A stretch of 64,000 bases of DNA from Torymus aiolomorphi (taxonomy: Eukaryota > Arthropoda > Insecta > Hymenoptera > Torymidae), in assembly GCA_036365515.1 (NCBI GenBank), contig CM070873.1, positions 25,092,585-25,156,584 of the forward strand, written 5' to 3'. The position numbers and the translations under genes were made by a program. The notes under the pieces are model-generated. The model was not told the DNA's origin. It was given only the letters and a program-made list of their open reading frames with translations, and did no database searches. How positions within the stretch are numbered: the stretch's first letter is position 1; each line of letters opens with the position of its first letter. Below, piece by piece: positions 1-9,288 of the stretch.

Positions 1-7
1 AAGTCTA

Positions 8-892
8 ATGAAGGGTTTGATATCGTTCAATCCTACGCAAAACTTGGAAAACGCAGGCTGGATTGATATTGCAGAAACTCAGCAAATAACCGATAATGCT
101 GGCTACTTTGATGTGTCCATACCACTAAGTATGATTCTCGGCTTTGCGGAAGACTATCGTAAAATTATAGTCAATTGCAAACATGAGCTTGTTCTCACAA
201 GATCGAAGAATGATGTAAATGCTATTGTGCAAACGCAAGCAGAAGAGTTCAAAATTAATCTAATTAAAATTGAATGGTTAATGCCATATGTGCTATTATC
301 CGATAAGCATAAAATACGACTCCTTCATTACCTACAGAAGGAAACTCCCATTGCTATGAGTTTCCGTAGTTGGGAGCTGTACGAGTATCCATTACTCCCA
401 ACCACATCGCAGCATGTTTGGACAGTTAAGACATCGAATCAATTAGAAAAACCACGATTCGTCATTTTAGGCTTTCAGACCAATCGTAAAGGTCAAAATG
501 GCGCTAACGCTAGTCGTTTTGACCATTGCAAAATAAGTAATGTGAAACTATTTCTCAATTCTCAATACTATCCTTACGGAAATCTCAATCTAAATATTGA
601 TCAAAATCAATATGCTTTATTATACGATATGTATATTAACTTTCAAAATGCGTATTACGGAAAAGAAATTGAACCTATGCTCAAGAAAGGAGACTATATA
701 CAGAATGCTCCTTTAGTTGTCATTGACTGCTCAAAACAGAACGAGTCGCTGAAGCAGGCCCCAGTTGATGTTCGTCTTGAATTTGAAGCTAAAGAAAATT
801 ATCCAGCACATACATCAGCCTACTGCTTGATTTTACACGACCGTATTATCGAATATAATCCCATAAGTGGGGATATTAAGAAATTAGTCTAG
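8..892 (+). CDS. Double-jelly-roll capsid-like protein, 5' end outside window
   Basis: The 294-residue frame is open to the window edge (codons before position 8 are sense), so the start is probably missing. The middle (about residues 150-200) has the pattern RFVILGFQTNR...FDHCKISNVKLFLNSQYYP, which parallels RVIIGFVDNRAFNG...INYLSLYVDGVQIP in the Polinton major capsid protein at 7941-9275. This suggests the same jelly-roll fold in a distinct lineage. I recall a family of this shape as recurrent, uncharacterised ORFs in arthropod genomes; function as a capsid is inference. A polyadenylation-type AATAAA follows near 989. No neighbour in the window completes a virus-like operon, though CCGCGG repeats like those of PLN-A lie just downstream. 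Confidence is good for coding and moderate for the capsid call. Confidence 0.6.
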   Translation: MKGLISFNPTQNLENAGWIDIAETQQITDNAGYFDVSIPLSMILGFAEDYRKIIVNCKHELVLTRSKNDVNAIVQTQAEEFKINLIKIEWLMPYVLLSDKHKIRLLHYLQKETPIAMSFRSWELYEYPLLPTTSQHVWTVKTSNQLEKPRFVILGFQTNRKGQNGANASRFDHCKISNVKLFLNSQYYPYGNLNLNIDQNQYALLYDMYINFQNAYYGKEIEPMLKKGDYIQNAPLVVIDCSKQNESLKQAPVDVRLEFEAKENYPAHTSAYCLILHDRIIEYNPISGDIKKLV

Positions 893-1094
893 AGATTTTG
901 GAGCCAACTTTAAGAAGAGATTGTATTTAATGTATACTTTAATGCTAATATAATATGAAAACTTATACAACACTTGTAAAAAATTATGTTTAATAAACTT
1001 CATGAATATCATATATTACTGTTTTAATTTTTTTACCCATAGATCTTTGGAAATCATCGAATAAAATTGCTAGCGCGAAGTATTCGCTTATAGC

Positions 1095-1345
1095 ATGCGA
1101 CGTATAAGCTTGTCCGCGCGACCGATGCGCACGCGGCATCACACGATGAGCGCGGTAAATATCTTACCAGCGACGATAGCCTAATGCCCGCGAAAGTCAG
1201 CTCATCAACGCGGTAAATATACTTACACGCGGCGTATGCTAATGCCCGCGGAAATCAGCTAGCCACCGCGGTAATATGCTCATCCCCGCGGTCGTCCAGC
1301 TTGTCACCGCGTCGATTCAGCTCATCCCCGCGGTACGGTGCTAGG
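1095..1345 (+). repeat. CCGCGG-centred short repeat array, Polinton promoter-like
   Basis: Core CGCGG or CCGCGG recurs about every 25-30 bases with variable spacers such as TAATATGCTCATCC. The array is followed by a (CCG)n run at about 1350-1400. The same order (array, then CCG run) occurs in reverse orientation between the ATPase and polymerase genes of PLN-A (16930-17115). The rest of 893-1580 contains no credible gene. The segment is probably a Polinton remnant or a shared regulatory module; its function is unknown. Confidence 0.6.
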
Positions 1346-1628
1346 CCCCGCGCGCCGCCGCCGCCGCCGCCGCCGCCGCCCGCCCGCCCGCCGCCCGCCG
1401 TCGGGAGTCGCTCGTAAATAAACATTTGACCGTTATACAAAAATGTGACAATAAAATACTAACAATTTTTATTCGATGACGTCATTACAAATAGAAGGGT
1501 AGAAGCTTCTCGAAAGTGGGTGGAGCCTCACCTCCCCGTCTCAACCTATCAGAACGCTACACAGGTCGGCCGGTGGCCGAGTGGTGGGGGGGGGCAGAAC
1601 CGGCCTAGCTTATCTACTGCACAGACCA

Positions 1629-2618
1629 ATGATGCCATCGAATGCCATAATAAAAGAAAGTCTTGCCGTGATATCCAGGTTTGACGGAACAAACCTGTAC
1701 AAATTCGTGCGCGCCGTTAATAGAATCAAAAGTCAGTTCCCCATACGCGCGCAATCAGAAATAACGAGACTATTGAAGTTTAAATTAGAAGACCATGTCG
1801 CGGTGGCTATAGAATACGACGAATTCGATACAATCGACGATTTCCTCTCGAATCTAAAAAAAACATTTTCTAATAGACACTCCGGAAATTACTACCGTGG
1901 AAAACTTGCTACTCTCGCGAAAGGAGAGAACGAATCGGTACTAAAATTTATTGATCGCGTTTCCGAAATATACACGGCAATTATTGATTCCACGTGCCTC
2001 GATGAGGACATTGATGAATTGGTTCCGTCGCAGCGAAAAAAGATAGAGAAGGAGGTTACAACAGAATTTTTCTTGGCATTACCGCCATTTTACCGCCTTT
2101 ATGTAAATCAGCGCGTCGAGACGTTAAATGCCGCATTTAACGAAGCCATTCAAGCGGAAAAACGTATCAATATCGACTCGGAAAAATACGGCAAGAACAA
2201 TATGTACGGGGATTTCCTTAATCGAGACCCGCGAAACCACGGCAACGAAGTAACGAAACGTGAGGATAGGAAAGAATTCAGGCGAGGCAATGATAAACGC
2301 GACGACAGGACTAAAAACATTAATAATACAGAGAATATTAAAAAGGGAGACTCCGCGCAGCCAGGTCAGAATAGGGAAGATAGACCCCAACGCGACCCAT
2401 CGAAAACATGCGCGTATTGTAAAAGAAAAGGACATGCCATAGACACGTGTTTTTTCCTCAAAAATAAAGAGGAAGCTGTAAAAACAACGGGAAACGAGCA
2501 AGCTCTCCCGGCGAAGGACGGCGCCAGGAAAGAGAAAGCGGGCCGTCCAGTAAACAATCTGGAAACCGGGGAAACCCTAGAGTCCCCCGAGAACACAGAA
2601 TTTGCATTACAGCAATAA
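1629..2618 (+). CDS. gag: GYP-1 Gag polyprotein
   Basis: The protein would coat the element RNA and assemble particles. The frame is open from 1581 (GTG), but the first ATG is at 1629, giving about 329 residues. The N-terminal two thirds is helical and capsid-like (RFDGTNLYKFVRAVNRIK, KATLAKGENESVLKF-type region). A basic, asparagine-rich linker follows, with one CCHC zinc knuckle near the C terminus (CAYCKRKGHAIDTC, coded about 2409-2450). This is the normal knuckle number for Gypsy, unlike the GYP-2 gag. The TAA at 2616-2618 is followed within a few bases by the protease frame in a different register, so ribosomal frameshifting or re-initiation is implied. No internal lesion is seen. Confidence 0.85.
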   Translation: MMPSNAIIKESLAVISRFDGTNLYKFVRAVNRIKSQFPIRAQSEITRLLKFKLEDHVAVAIEYDEFDTIDDFLSNLKKTFSNRHSGNYYRGKLATLAKGENESVLKFIDRVSEIYTAIIDSTCLDEDIDELVPSQRKKIEKEVTTEFFLALPPFYRLYVNQRVETLNAAFNEAIQAEKRINIDSEKYGKNNMYGDFLNRDPRNHGNEVTKREDRKEFRRGNDKRDDRTKNINNTENIKKGDSAQPGQNREDRPQRDPSKTCAYCKRKGHAIDTCFFLKNKEEAVKTTGNEQALPAKDGARKEKAGRPVNNLETGETLESPENTEFALQQ

Positions 2619-2620
2619 AC

Positions 2621-3008
2621 GTGCTAGGGGCCATCCCCGTCATTAGCCTTAGGTCCCGTAATTTGCGAGGAAACCACGCCGAGGTAATGATAGATACGGG
2701 CGCGCAGCCCAATGTGGTAAAAATTTCGGCTTTACAACCCGACACAACCATAAACTTTAATTACTGCCCAAATTTAGTAGGGATTACCGACAGCCGAGTA
2801 GCATCACTAGGGACCACCTATTTATATTTGGACGATTTGAAAGCGGAGGCAAAATTCGTAGTGGTACGGGACACATTCCCCATTAAAACTGACCTGCTTA
2901 TAGGAGCGCAATTCTGCCGTAGCAGCAACATGGTCCTCGATTTCAAAAGAGACCAATTAATCTTGAAAGACGCGCAAATCCCTATCAGTGAGGAACAAAC
3001 AGTACAAT
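2621..3008 (+). CDS. pol: GYP-1 retropepsin (N-terminal part of Pol), cut by PLN-A
   Basis: An aspartic protease that would cleave Gag and Pol. The active-site motif MIDTGAQPNVV appears at about residues 23-33, and the conserved LLIGAQF...LDF segment near the end matches the retropepsin C-terminal helix and strand. The frame stops only because PLN-A begins at 3009. The triplet straddling 3008 belongs to the interrupted frame, and the same register continues at 26214 once the duplicated TACAAT is counted once. The fragment is therefore the 5' end of a longer Pol, not a stand-alone gene. Confidence 0.85.
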
Positions 3009-3700
3009 AGTAGTAGGTGTACCGCTATAGCGAGACAGATAGGTATCAGGTTACACTTCCGGTGTCATCTTCAAGTGGGCACTTGACTGAAGTGTTTATA
3101 TAAACATCTCTTATCTTAAGTGTTTGTTTATATAAACAGTAGCCAAAACAGTAGCAAAACAGTAGCAAAAAACTGAAGTGTTTATATAAACATCTCTTAT
3201 CTTAAGTGTTTGTTTATATAAAAAGTAGCCAAAACAGTAGCAAAACAGTAGCAAAAACAGTAGTTAATTATTGTTTATTTATATAAACAATGATTAATAG
3301 CCTATTGTTAATGAGCTACTGTATAGCTCCTGTTTAAGTGTCCACTTGATGGCGCCGTAACCTGATACCTCCGTTCTCGCTATAGCGGTCATGACGTAAC
3401 CTGCTGGCCCACTCCTTCGCAGCCAGCGCAGGGTATTGGTGCGCTATACCATTCATCACGCCCCCACTCCTTCGCAGCGGTGGGTGTAGAGCGGCGGACT
3501 ACGCTATACTTGCCACGCGTGTGCTGGTAGTTGGCACCCCGCTGAGCGCGGGCCTGTGGTGGATCGCCCGTGTGCTCTCTCCGGCTGGCTTGGGCGTACT
3601 GCTGTGTGCGTTTGTGTATGCGTGCCTGCAAGCCGCTTGGCTCGAGAGGAGTGGGGAGTTTTGGTGTGAGCGAGAGAGAGATGAGTAAGCGCTCGCTTGC
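3009..3700 (+). repeat. PLN-A left terminal inverted repeat
   Basis: The outer sequence is the reverse complement of 25580-26207, including GTACCGCTATAGCGAGACAG, the TTTATATAAAC-rich subterminal part, and the inner GCTCGCTTGCGTGG boundary. It contains perfect palindromes GTTTATATAAAC at 3094-3105, 3126-3137 and 3180-3191. It is about 64 bases longer than the right repeat, mainly because of an internal tandem duplication. In Polintons the repeats are expected to hold the protein-primed replication origin; I see no coding potential here. Confidence 0.9.
3086..3258 (+). repeat. 86-bp tandem duplication inside left TIR
   Basis: Two copies (about 3086-3171 and 3172-3258) of a unit that starts ACTGAAGTGTTTATATAAAC and ends in repeated CAGTAGCAAAA. 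The right TIR has one corresponding copy, so the left end has diverged after the repeats were last homogenised. Confidence 0.8.
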
Positions 3701-3749
3701 GTGGATGGGAGGGAAAGGTACTGTATAGATATACAAATGGATATGCTTG

Positions 3750-3890
3750 CAGGTAGCAGCGCGTTTAATCGTATGTGTGAATAAAAAAGGGGAAATTCGA
3801 TTATTATTTTTTTCGAGGAAACAAAGGGATTGGATAATTTACTGGACGAATGTGAGGTCGATAAATGAAAACAATTGTTTTGGTAAAAAA
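3750..3890 (+). repeat. Dispersed noncoding repeat, copy 1
   Basis: Shares TTTTTTTCGAGGAAACAAAGGG, GATAATTTACTGGA and TCGATAAATGAAA blocks, in the same order, with 6045-6225. Each copy lies 3' of a minus-strand gene cluster (the NLS-bearing gene and the protease gene respectively). It may be a shared 3'-flanking element. The rest of 3700-4361 has no supported gene. Confidence 0.65.
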
Positions 3891-4361
3891 TCATAAATCA
3901 CATTTTATTAACACACCATACATGCATACACACACATTTACATAAATAACACATAATAGTGTACGCAGACACTAAGAAATTTTACAGGTAAATGGCGCGA
4001 GGAGTGTGTAGTGGACTGTCTGTCATAGTGTAGTATTTTTGGTTGTGTTATTAGTTTTTAATGATGATGGTGGTGACGACTAGCTGTATCTGGAGTAGCC
4101 TTCTTTTTTGGGGAAAGAGTGGGTGTTGGTGGAAAAAGATTTAAAACGGGCAGAATCTTTATCCGTGGAGGAATGGTCTTTTTTATTATCGACGAGAGGC
4201 TGTTTGTCTTCCGGCTTGCCGGCTGGTTTGCTGAACGGCGGTCCCATGATGTTGTCTCGATGAGGATCCCAGCTCTACTGTTTTATCGCGGTGTTGTCCT
4301 TTACTTATATTTATGTGGTGGTGGTGGTGGTGATGGGCATGATGATGACGCAAGTAAAAAA

Positions 4362-5297
4362 TCAAATGTGCGAATAATGTGTATTTATTGGATGCTTTCG
4401 TGTACTTCTTTTTCCAGAATGTGTAAATACAGAGTGCGAAGTTCTAAAAACAATCTCTAAGTCGGTTTCTCTAAAGTTTGAATAACCTACGCGATCGTTC
4501 ACATTAGATTTTAAATTTTCTTTTAGTTCGTCGAATATTTTTAGAAAAGTTATGCCGTCAAAAAATGAGTGTATTATATTCTCGTCGTTTTTTTCACGAA
4601 TGTTTATTTTGATGTTATTAATAATTAACTCTACCGCGGAATTAACAAATATCACGATATTTTCTAGTTGTTTGAATCTAAAATTTATACACTCGCGTAA
4701 TTTTTTCAAGTGCGCAAATGTCTTTAACTGCATCACAACACTCGGTAAAATGTCGATCTTTCTCTTCTTTTTGGGTGGTTCGTCGTCGTCGGTGGCTGCA
4801 GCGGTGGTGGTGGCGGTGGTGGAGGTGGTGCTGGTGGTGCTGGTGCTGGTGGTGCTGACGGTATCGTCGTCGTGTATTATGCCGTGCGTGAGGCAGGGAC
4901 TGCGTCCATCGGCGGTATCCCAGTCCTGGGCCTCGTGTTCGTAGCAGCTCGAGAAGTAAGGTGGTGTAATTTCCCGACTATGGTTGACGGATACGGCTTT
5001 TGAGCTGTAGCAGAGCATCAATGAAATGTCGTGGGCGGGTAGGATGATTTTTCTAGGTGTTCGATTCTCGTTGATCAGATATTCTTGAATGGTGACAAAA
5101 TGTTCCGTGAATTTTTCCCAGCTAGGTTTGTCCACAGTGACGTATTTGTGAGGTGAAACGCCGCCGCCAAATTGAATAACAGGGCGAAACTGTTTGCCGA
5201 AGTATTGTAAGCCGAGATAGACAAACTTTGAGTGCGATTTATTGAGAGCGTAGCACGTGCTGAATAGCAGCGTGTGCGGAATATTCTCTTGATTCAT
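4362..5297 (-). CDS. Polinton accessory protein with SV40-type nuclear localisation signal
   Basis: About 311 residues from the ATG at 5297 (the upstream in-frame codon at 5318 is GTG). The N-terminal 110 residues have a compact, conserved-looking domain (LGLQYFGKQFRPVIQFGGG, then KPSWEKFTEHFVTIQEYL). A Ser/Thr tract and an acidic patch follow, then PPKKKRKI, which is close to the classical monopartite nuclear import signal, and a helical C-terminal region (LKTFAHLKKLRECINFRFKQLENIV). It is the leftmost minus-strand gene, downstream of the protease. I recognise the N-terminal pattern only as recurrent in arthropod Polintons. The NLS suggests a nuclear role such as DNA or transcription factor binding; this is inference. 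Confidence 0.65.
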   Translation of the reverse strand: MNQENIPHTLLFSTCYALNKSHSKFVYLGLQYFGKQFRPVIQFGGGVSPHKYVTVDKPSWEKFTEHFVTIQEYLINENRTPRKIILPAHDISLMLCYSSKAVSVNHSREITPPYFSSCYEHEAQDWDTADGRSPCLTHGIIHDDDTVSTTSTSTTSTTSTTATTTAAATDDDEPPKKKRKIDILPSVVMQLKTFAHLKKLRECINFRFKQLENIVIFVNSAVELIINNIKINIREKNDENIIHSFFDGITFLKIFDELKENLKSNVNDRVGYSNFRETDLEIVFRTSHSVFTHSGKRSTRKHPINTHYSHI

Positions 5298-5631
5298 TTT
5301 AACACTTTTTACGCGCACTTTTAATAAAAAAATACTGACGGCAACGCCCGAGATGATGTGTTTTTTAGATAGTGTACAGTGCGGTTCGTGCTTTCTTTTT
5401 AAGAAAATACTGCTCGGCGGTAGAGATGTCGTGCTTTCGGCTGCTGCGCTTCTACTATATTATCCCGCTCGCGATGCCCTATGGTTCTCTATACGCGTAC
5501 GAGCGCGTACCTCCCTCCTTTGCGCAGTGGGTGGCGGTGGTGGTGGTGGTAAGCATTTATCCAATGACAGATCGCGACGTATACATGCTGTTGGAGCGTG
5601 GTGGTGGTGGGGGAAGACCTTGTGCGAAAAA

Positions 5632-5940
5632 TTATTCTCAAAGAGAAAGATATCTTTGTTTTGAAAATATTTATCGATAAGCGCGATTTTAACGGTGCCT
5701 TTGATAAATCGATACATATCGTAGTTCAAGAGGTATTTTATTACGCGTGAGTTCATCGGTAACACCGGAAATGTACAAGAGAGAAACACGATCTATTCTC
5801 AAAGAGAAAGATATCTTTGTTTTGAAAATATTTATCGATAAGCGAGATTTTAACGTTGCCTTTGATAAATCGATGCATATCGTAGTTCAAGAGGTATTTT
5901 ATTACGCTTGAGTATTCGGTAACAGCGGAAATGAGGTCAT
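5632..5940 (-). repeat. Tandem duplication of a short coding-like segment
   Basis: Two copies of about 150-160 bases (about 5632-5791 and 5792-5940), each beginning ATTCTCAAAGAGAAAGATAT. Read on the minus strand both encode nearly the same peptide (VIKYLLNYDM.RFIKG.VKI.LIDKY), with mostly conservative differences. Small frames at 5460-5789 and 5753-5953 carry one copy each, and neither has a recognisable family. This could be an exon pair or a decayed tandem gene. The remainder of 5298-6499 is noncoding, with a (GT)n run near 6085-6110. Confidence 0.55.
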
Positions 5941-6044
5941 CAATTTTAGTCACGTACGTGTAGATAAGTTTTGTTCAATAGAGAGAAACGCGATCAGTGC
6001 GTAAATATCGATAACTATTCCAAGAAAAGCCAAGGCTAGACTTG

Positions 6045-6225
6045 CAAGCAACGCGTTTCATCGTGTTTTTAGTCATGCGCGCGTGTGTGTGTGTGTGTGT
6101 GTGTGTGTGAACAAAAATGAAACCCGACTATTACTTTTTTTTTCGAGGAAACGAAGGGGATCGGATAATTTACTGGAAGAGTGTGGGTTCGATAAATGAA
6201 AGAAGTCGTTTTGGTAAAAAAAAGT
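6045..6225 (+). repeat. Dispersed noncoding repeat, copy 2
   Basis: Second copy of the element at 3750-3890, interrupted by a (GT)n microsatellite at about 6085-6110. It lies downstream of the minus-strand protease gene, which fits a 3'-flanking position. Confidence 0.6.
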
Positions 6226-6499
6226 TTAATCGATCGATCAGATTATTAAGAAAAAAACTTACATAGTAAAAATACACAAAAACTTACAAACTATGATTAC
6301 ATAAATTTTAAAGCAGCGCGTACAACCGGGACTGATTACTTACAAACTAAAATTGAATGTGTTTTGCTCCAGGGATATTAAACTAAAATGTTAAAAGTAC
6401 AAAGCGCATAGAAAAGTCTACAAACTATTCATACACACAAAGAAGAAAAATCATTAAAATTAACACCATACAATAGAACAAAGAACGGCGACATCATCA

Positions 6500-7057
6500 T
6501 TATTGCGACAATGGTTTACACGATTGCATACAAAATCCTGCCCCTGCGGAAGTTGCCCGCGGAAAATTGTTCACGCGACGCATTTTCTTTTGTTTTCTTA
6601 GTTTTTTATCGCGACCTTTTCTCCTGACATTTTCATAAAACTTGGCAACTAATTTGTCGTTCGCGCGAGAATCGCGCGTAAAGACTTGACAAAAAGTGCG
6701 TAAACTACGACCGCTACACATAAAATACAAAAACATAATACAATATTCACCGCAGACTTTCGAATCGATGCTCTGCAACTTTTTCTTGTTCCACACGAGA
6801 CGCTTGCAATTTCTTCCGAGTCGGTCGAGATGCCAGCGCGACTTTGGTCCCAGACCGTAGCTGTCAAAGTAGGTGCCTCTTGCATGACGATCTATGTAGA
6901 ATGCCACCCAGTGAGATCCAGGTTTATCCGCCGTGTCGATATTAGTCACGACGGCTGCGGGAAGGCTCAAGCGCGATGGTATATGGTCAGCGGCGTAGAC
7001 TCCGATCGAATTAGCAGCGAGCCCACTGATGGCTCGTGTTATTTCTCGGGTGTTCAT
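6500..7057 (-). CDS. Adenain-like cysteine protease (Polinton PRO)
   Basis: The maturation protease of Polintons and adintoviruses, related to adenovirus protease, which processes virion precursors. The ATG at 7057 gives about 185 residues; the frame is open further to 7108. The catalytic triad is visible: His in GSHWVAFYID, Asp in YFDSYG, then Gln in KKLQSIDS followed by Cys in VCGEYC (His66, Asp82, Gln112, Cys119 counted from 7108). The C-terminal tail is strongly basic (RRKGRDKKLRKQKKMRR), possibly DNA-binding. It lies between the NLS-bearing gene and the 196-aa conserved gene on the same strand. No lesion is seen. Confidence 0.88.
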   Translation of the reverse strand: MNTREITRAISGLAANSIGVYAADHIPSRLSLPAAVVTNIDTADKPGSHWVAFYIDRHARGTYFDSYGLGPKSRWHLDRLGRNCKRLVWNKKKLQSIDSKVCGEYCIMFLYFMCSGRSLRTFCQVFTRDSRANDKLVAKFYENVRRKGRDKKLRKQKKMRRVNNFPRATSAGAGFCMQSCKPLSQ

Positions 7058-7169
7058 TCTTGAGACAATGATGCAGAGTCGCCGCCAGCTGTGAAGTATA
7101 TGTTGCAACTATTCGAATCGTTGCTATTTGTATCTTTTGCCTCGTAGTCATCATCATCGTCCGATTTCT

Positions 7170-7760
7170 CTACAATCCGCAGAGTTTTTTCTTCTCCTTG
7201 CTGTGGTCCTCGTGAAGCGCTGAAAAATACATTTCACTATTCACCCTTTCCTTCGAAGTAAGCCGCCATTCTTCGGGTAGTAGCGAGCGTAGCCATTTCT
7301 TTATTTGATTAGCCTTGTATAAGGCACAAAATTCTTTTTGCTTTTTCTGCGAATGCGTGGCGCACACGGTGTTTTTTGGAAAAATACTGTTGAACTTGCC
7401 AAATGTTGGAGAAGCGTATTTCTCCAAGTTACATATACAGCGTCCAAATAGTGTTTCGATGTAGCGGGCCTTCTCCTCGCCGCGTACGTAAATTCTTCTC
7501 GCCCCTCGGGCGATATTGTAGAGATGTCGATGCAATTGGCGAAGACTCACTTCCCCCTCGAACCAATGAAGTCCATGAATGTCAACAGCGCAGTAAGTAT
7601 TGGTCTGTTTAACCTCATCAGGCAAGTCATCGAAGCTGCAAGGCGGCTGTACTATCCAGTGATCCATAATTTTTTTCTGCAGACAAATGATTGCCACCTC
7701 CTTTGGCAAAAATTTTTTTTCGGTATCACGGAAGCCTTGAATATCTATTACGTAGTCCAT
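7170..7760 (-). CDS. Conserved Polinton protein, MDYVIDIQGF family
   Basis: About 196 residues from the ATG at 7760; the ten upstream codons are a GC-repeat artefact. The start MDYVIDIQGF, then KEVAIICL, HWIVQPPCSFDDL and HGLHWFEGEVSL, followed by a mid-protein YVRGEEKARYIETLFGR.ICNLEKY, form a pattern I know from many arthropod Polintons. The order acidic-strand, conserved Glu, and GEEKARY followed by NLE resembles an RNase H-like nuclease fold, but catalytic activity is inference. It lies between MCP and protease on the same strand. The C terminus is short and lysine-rich. Confidence 0.7.
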   Translation of the reverse strand: MDYVIDIQGFRDTEKKFLPKEVAIICLQKKIMDHWIVQPPCSFDDLPDEVKQTNTYCAVDIHGLHWFEGEVSLRQLHRHLYNIARGARRIYVRGEEKARYIETLFGRCICNLEKYASPTFGKFNSIFPKNTVCATHSQKKQKEFCALYKANQIKKWLRSLLPEEWRLTSKERVNSEMYFSALHEDHSKEKKKLCGL

Positions 7761-7940
7761 GCTGTTTGGGGTGCGCGCGCGCGCGCGCAAAAGTGCGTGT
7801 ATGCTGCCGGGTGCGAGAGAAAAAACGAAGTGACGCGAGGTGGCATAGAGCGTACGTCGTTAGCGCACCCTCCACCACTTTTGTCCCCCACTTTTTACGT
7901 CCGGCGTGACTGACGCCACCTGTAGTGCTGACGTCAGCAT

Positions 7941-9275
7941 TTAGGCACTGAAATCCGATAAAATTTGTCGAGTGGAGTCGATTTCGAGAATGTTATCGTA
8001 TTCGGCATAAACAATACAGTTTATCGTAGTTGTCGGCGCGACTTCGAAGCCTACTTCTATATGCACGCTACCCGACCGCACGAGATTCCAGTGCGTGTGA
8101 CAGTGAGCCGATAAGTCGGGCGTGAGATCGAAAGCTGTGAGAAAATAGCCTTGTGAATAATTGGCTCTGTTTATGCCGAGGCCCTCGTTGAGGAAATGTA
8201 TACCGGTGCCCGAGTAGAGTGTTTGAAAGGCTTCGATAAACGAGGCATTGTTCCCGGTAAAGTGTGGCTGTAATGGTTTGCTCGGAATTTGGACACCATC
8301 GACGTAGAGGGAGAGGTAATTTATGTCGAAGTGTTGAAAGTTGAAAGGATTAAGTCGCCGATTTCCGTTGAACGCTCTGTTATCTACGAAACCGATGATT
8401 ACGCGTTTCGGCAGTTGGCCTAGAATTGCATTATCGATGCTGTCGCCGTGTATACCGGCGTGAAGCGTGAAAGTTTTGATTTCGACGCGCGTTATGGGAT
8501 ACTTGGCAGTTGCCTTGGCCAAAGTATTGGCGTGCGCGATTAAAATACCGGGGTTTATTTTCACGCGACGAATAATGAGCGTAGCTTCTTTTATCCTTAT
8601 GCCAAATTGTCCATCGTCTGTGCTGTCCATCAGACAAAAGGCGTCTTTGCTCCGCACTAGGCGCACGCGCATTTCGACACCATTGATAAGCATTTTATCT
8701 TGATTAAACAAGTCGCAGTGCAGATGGCCAATCATGTCGAATGTCTTTCCGCCGAGCGTATAGTTTTGACGATTGACGAGGCCCTTGTTAGAGCCCGCTC
8801 CTTGATTTTGTGGGGTCGCCTCGAAGCAAGCCGGTGTGTCATCGTACCAGAGGCTAGCCGTCAGATGAGACTCTTTGGCTGCCGGTGAATAACTCAACAG
8901 CGACTCGATGTAAGCTCTGTAGGGATACGCGTTGTTTGGCGGCGAGACAAGTTTTTGATTGAGAAAAATATCGATTTGATTGAACATTGAGTGAAGAAGG
9001 TTGTTTACGGGCGCAACTTTTAAATTCACGTCGGGATCGGCGATCGGTAATATCTGTGCCTTTACGTACAGCATGGTGTGCGCGAGATCGATGTAATGCT
9101 CGCTGGCGCTGGGTACGACAAATTCGATCGGCGCGTCGCCTTCATCGCTGATCGACGACACGGGCTTATAGTTCAGAAAACTGCTGCCTTCGATCGAAGT
9201 TTGAGTCGCGGGGAGTGTAAAAAGATCAAGCTCGCTCAACATACACTCTGATGAGTGCGAGTGTAAGAAAGACAT
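7941..9275 (-). CDS. Polinton major capsid protein (double jelly-roll, F54H12.2-like)
   Basis: The 444-residue hexon-like capsid subunit of the Polinton/adintovirus type, with the ATG at 9275. Diagnostic stretches are LLHSMFNQIDIFLNQKLVS, YPYRAYIESLLSYS and WYDDTPACFE in the first half, and RVIIGFVDNRAFNG, FQHFDINYLSLYVDG and YFLTAFDLTPDL in the second. Together these cover both jelly rolls. The length is normal for the family and no internal stop is seen. It lies directly downstream (minus strand) of the pVI/pX-like gene, with a gap of about 13 bases. Of the PLN-A virion genes it is the clearest intact one. Confidence 0.92.
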   Translation of the reverse strand: MSFLHSHSSECMLSELDLFTLPATQTSIEGSSFLNYKPVSSISDEGDAPIEFVVPSASEHYIDLAHTMLYVKAQILPIADPDVNLKVAPVNNLLHSMFNQIDIFLNQKLVSPPNNAYPYRAYIESLLSYSPAAKESHLTASLWYDDTPACFEATPQNQGAGSNKGLVNRQNYTLGGKTFDMIGHLHCDLFNQDKMLINGVEMRVRLVRSKDAFCLMDSTDDGQFGIRIKEATLIIRRVKINPGILIAHANTLAKATAKYPITRVEIKTFTLHAGIHGDSIDNAILGQLPKRVIIGFVDNRAFNGNRRLNPFNFQHFDINYLSLYVDGVQIPSKPLQPHFTGNNASFIEAFQTLYSGTGIHFLNEGLGINRANYSQGYFLTAFDLTPDLSAHCHTHWNLVRSGSVHIEVGFEVAPTTTINCIVYAEYDNILEIDSTRQILSDFSA

Positions 9276-9288
9276 TTTCTTTTTTTTT

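Noticed and set aside
1255..1440. Minus-strand glycine/arginine-rich ORF.
   Set aside because: It is a translation of the CCG repeat and CCGCGG array.
1566..1580. TGGCCGAGTGG resembles a tRNA A box.
   Set aside because: No B box or cloverleaf follows; a G run and the gag frame come next.
4552..4944. Plus-strand 130-aa ORF.
   Set aside because: Antisense shadow of the NLS-bearing gene with valine runs from the repeat tract.
7691..7913. Plus-strand ORFs over the (GC)n tract near 7775.
   Set aside because: Antisense to the start of the 196-aa gene and repeat-derived.
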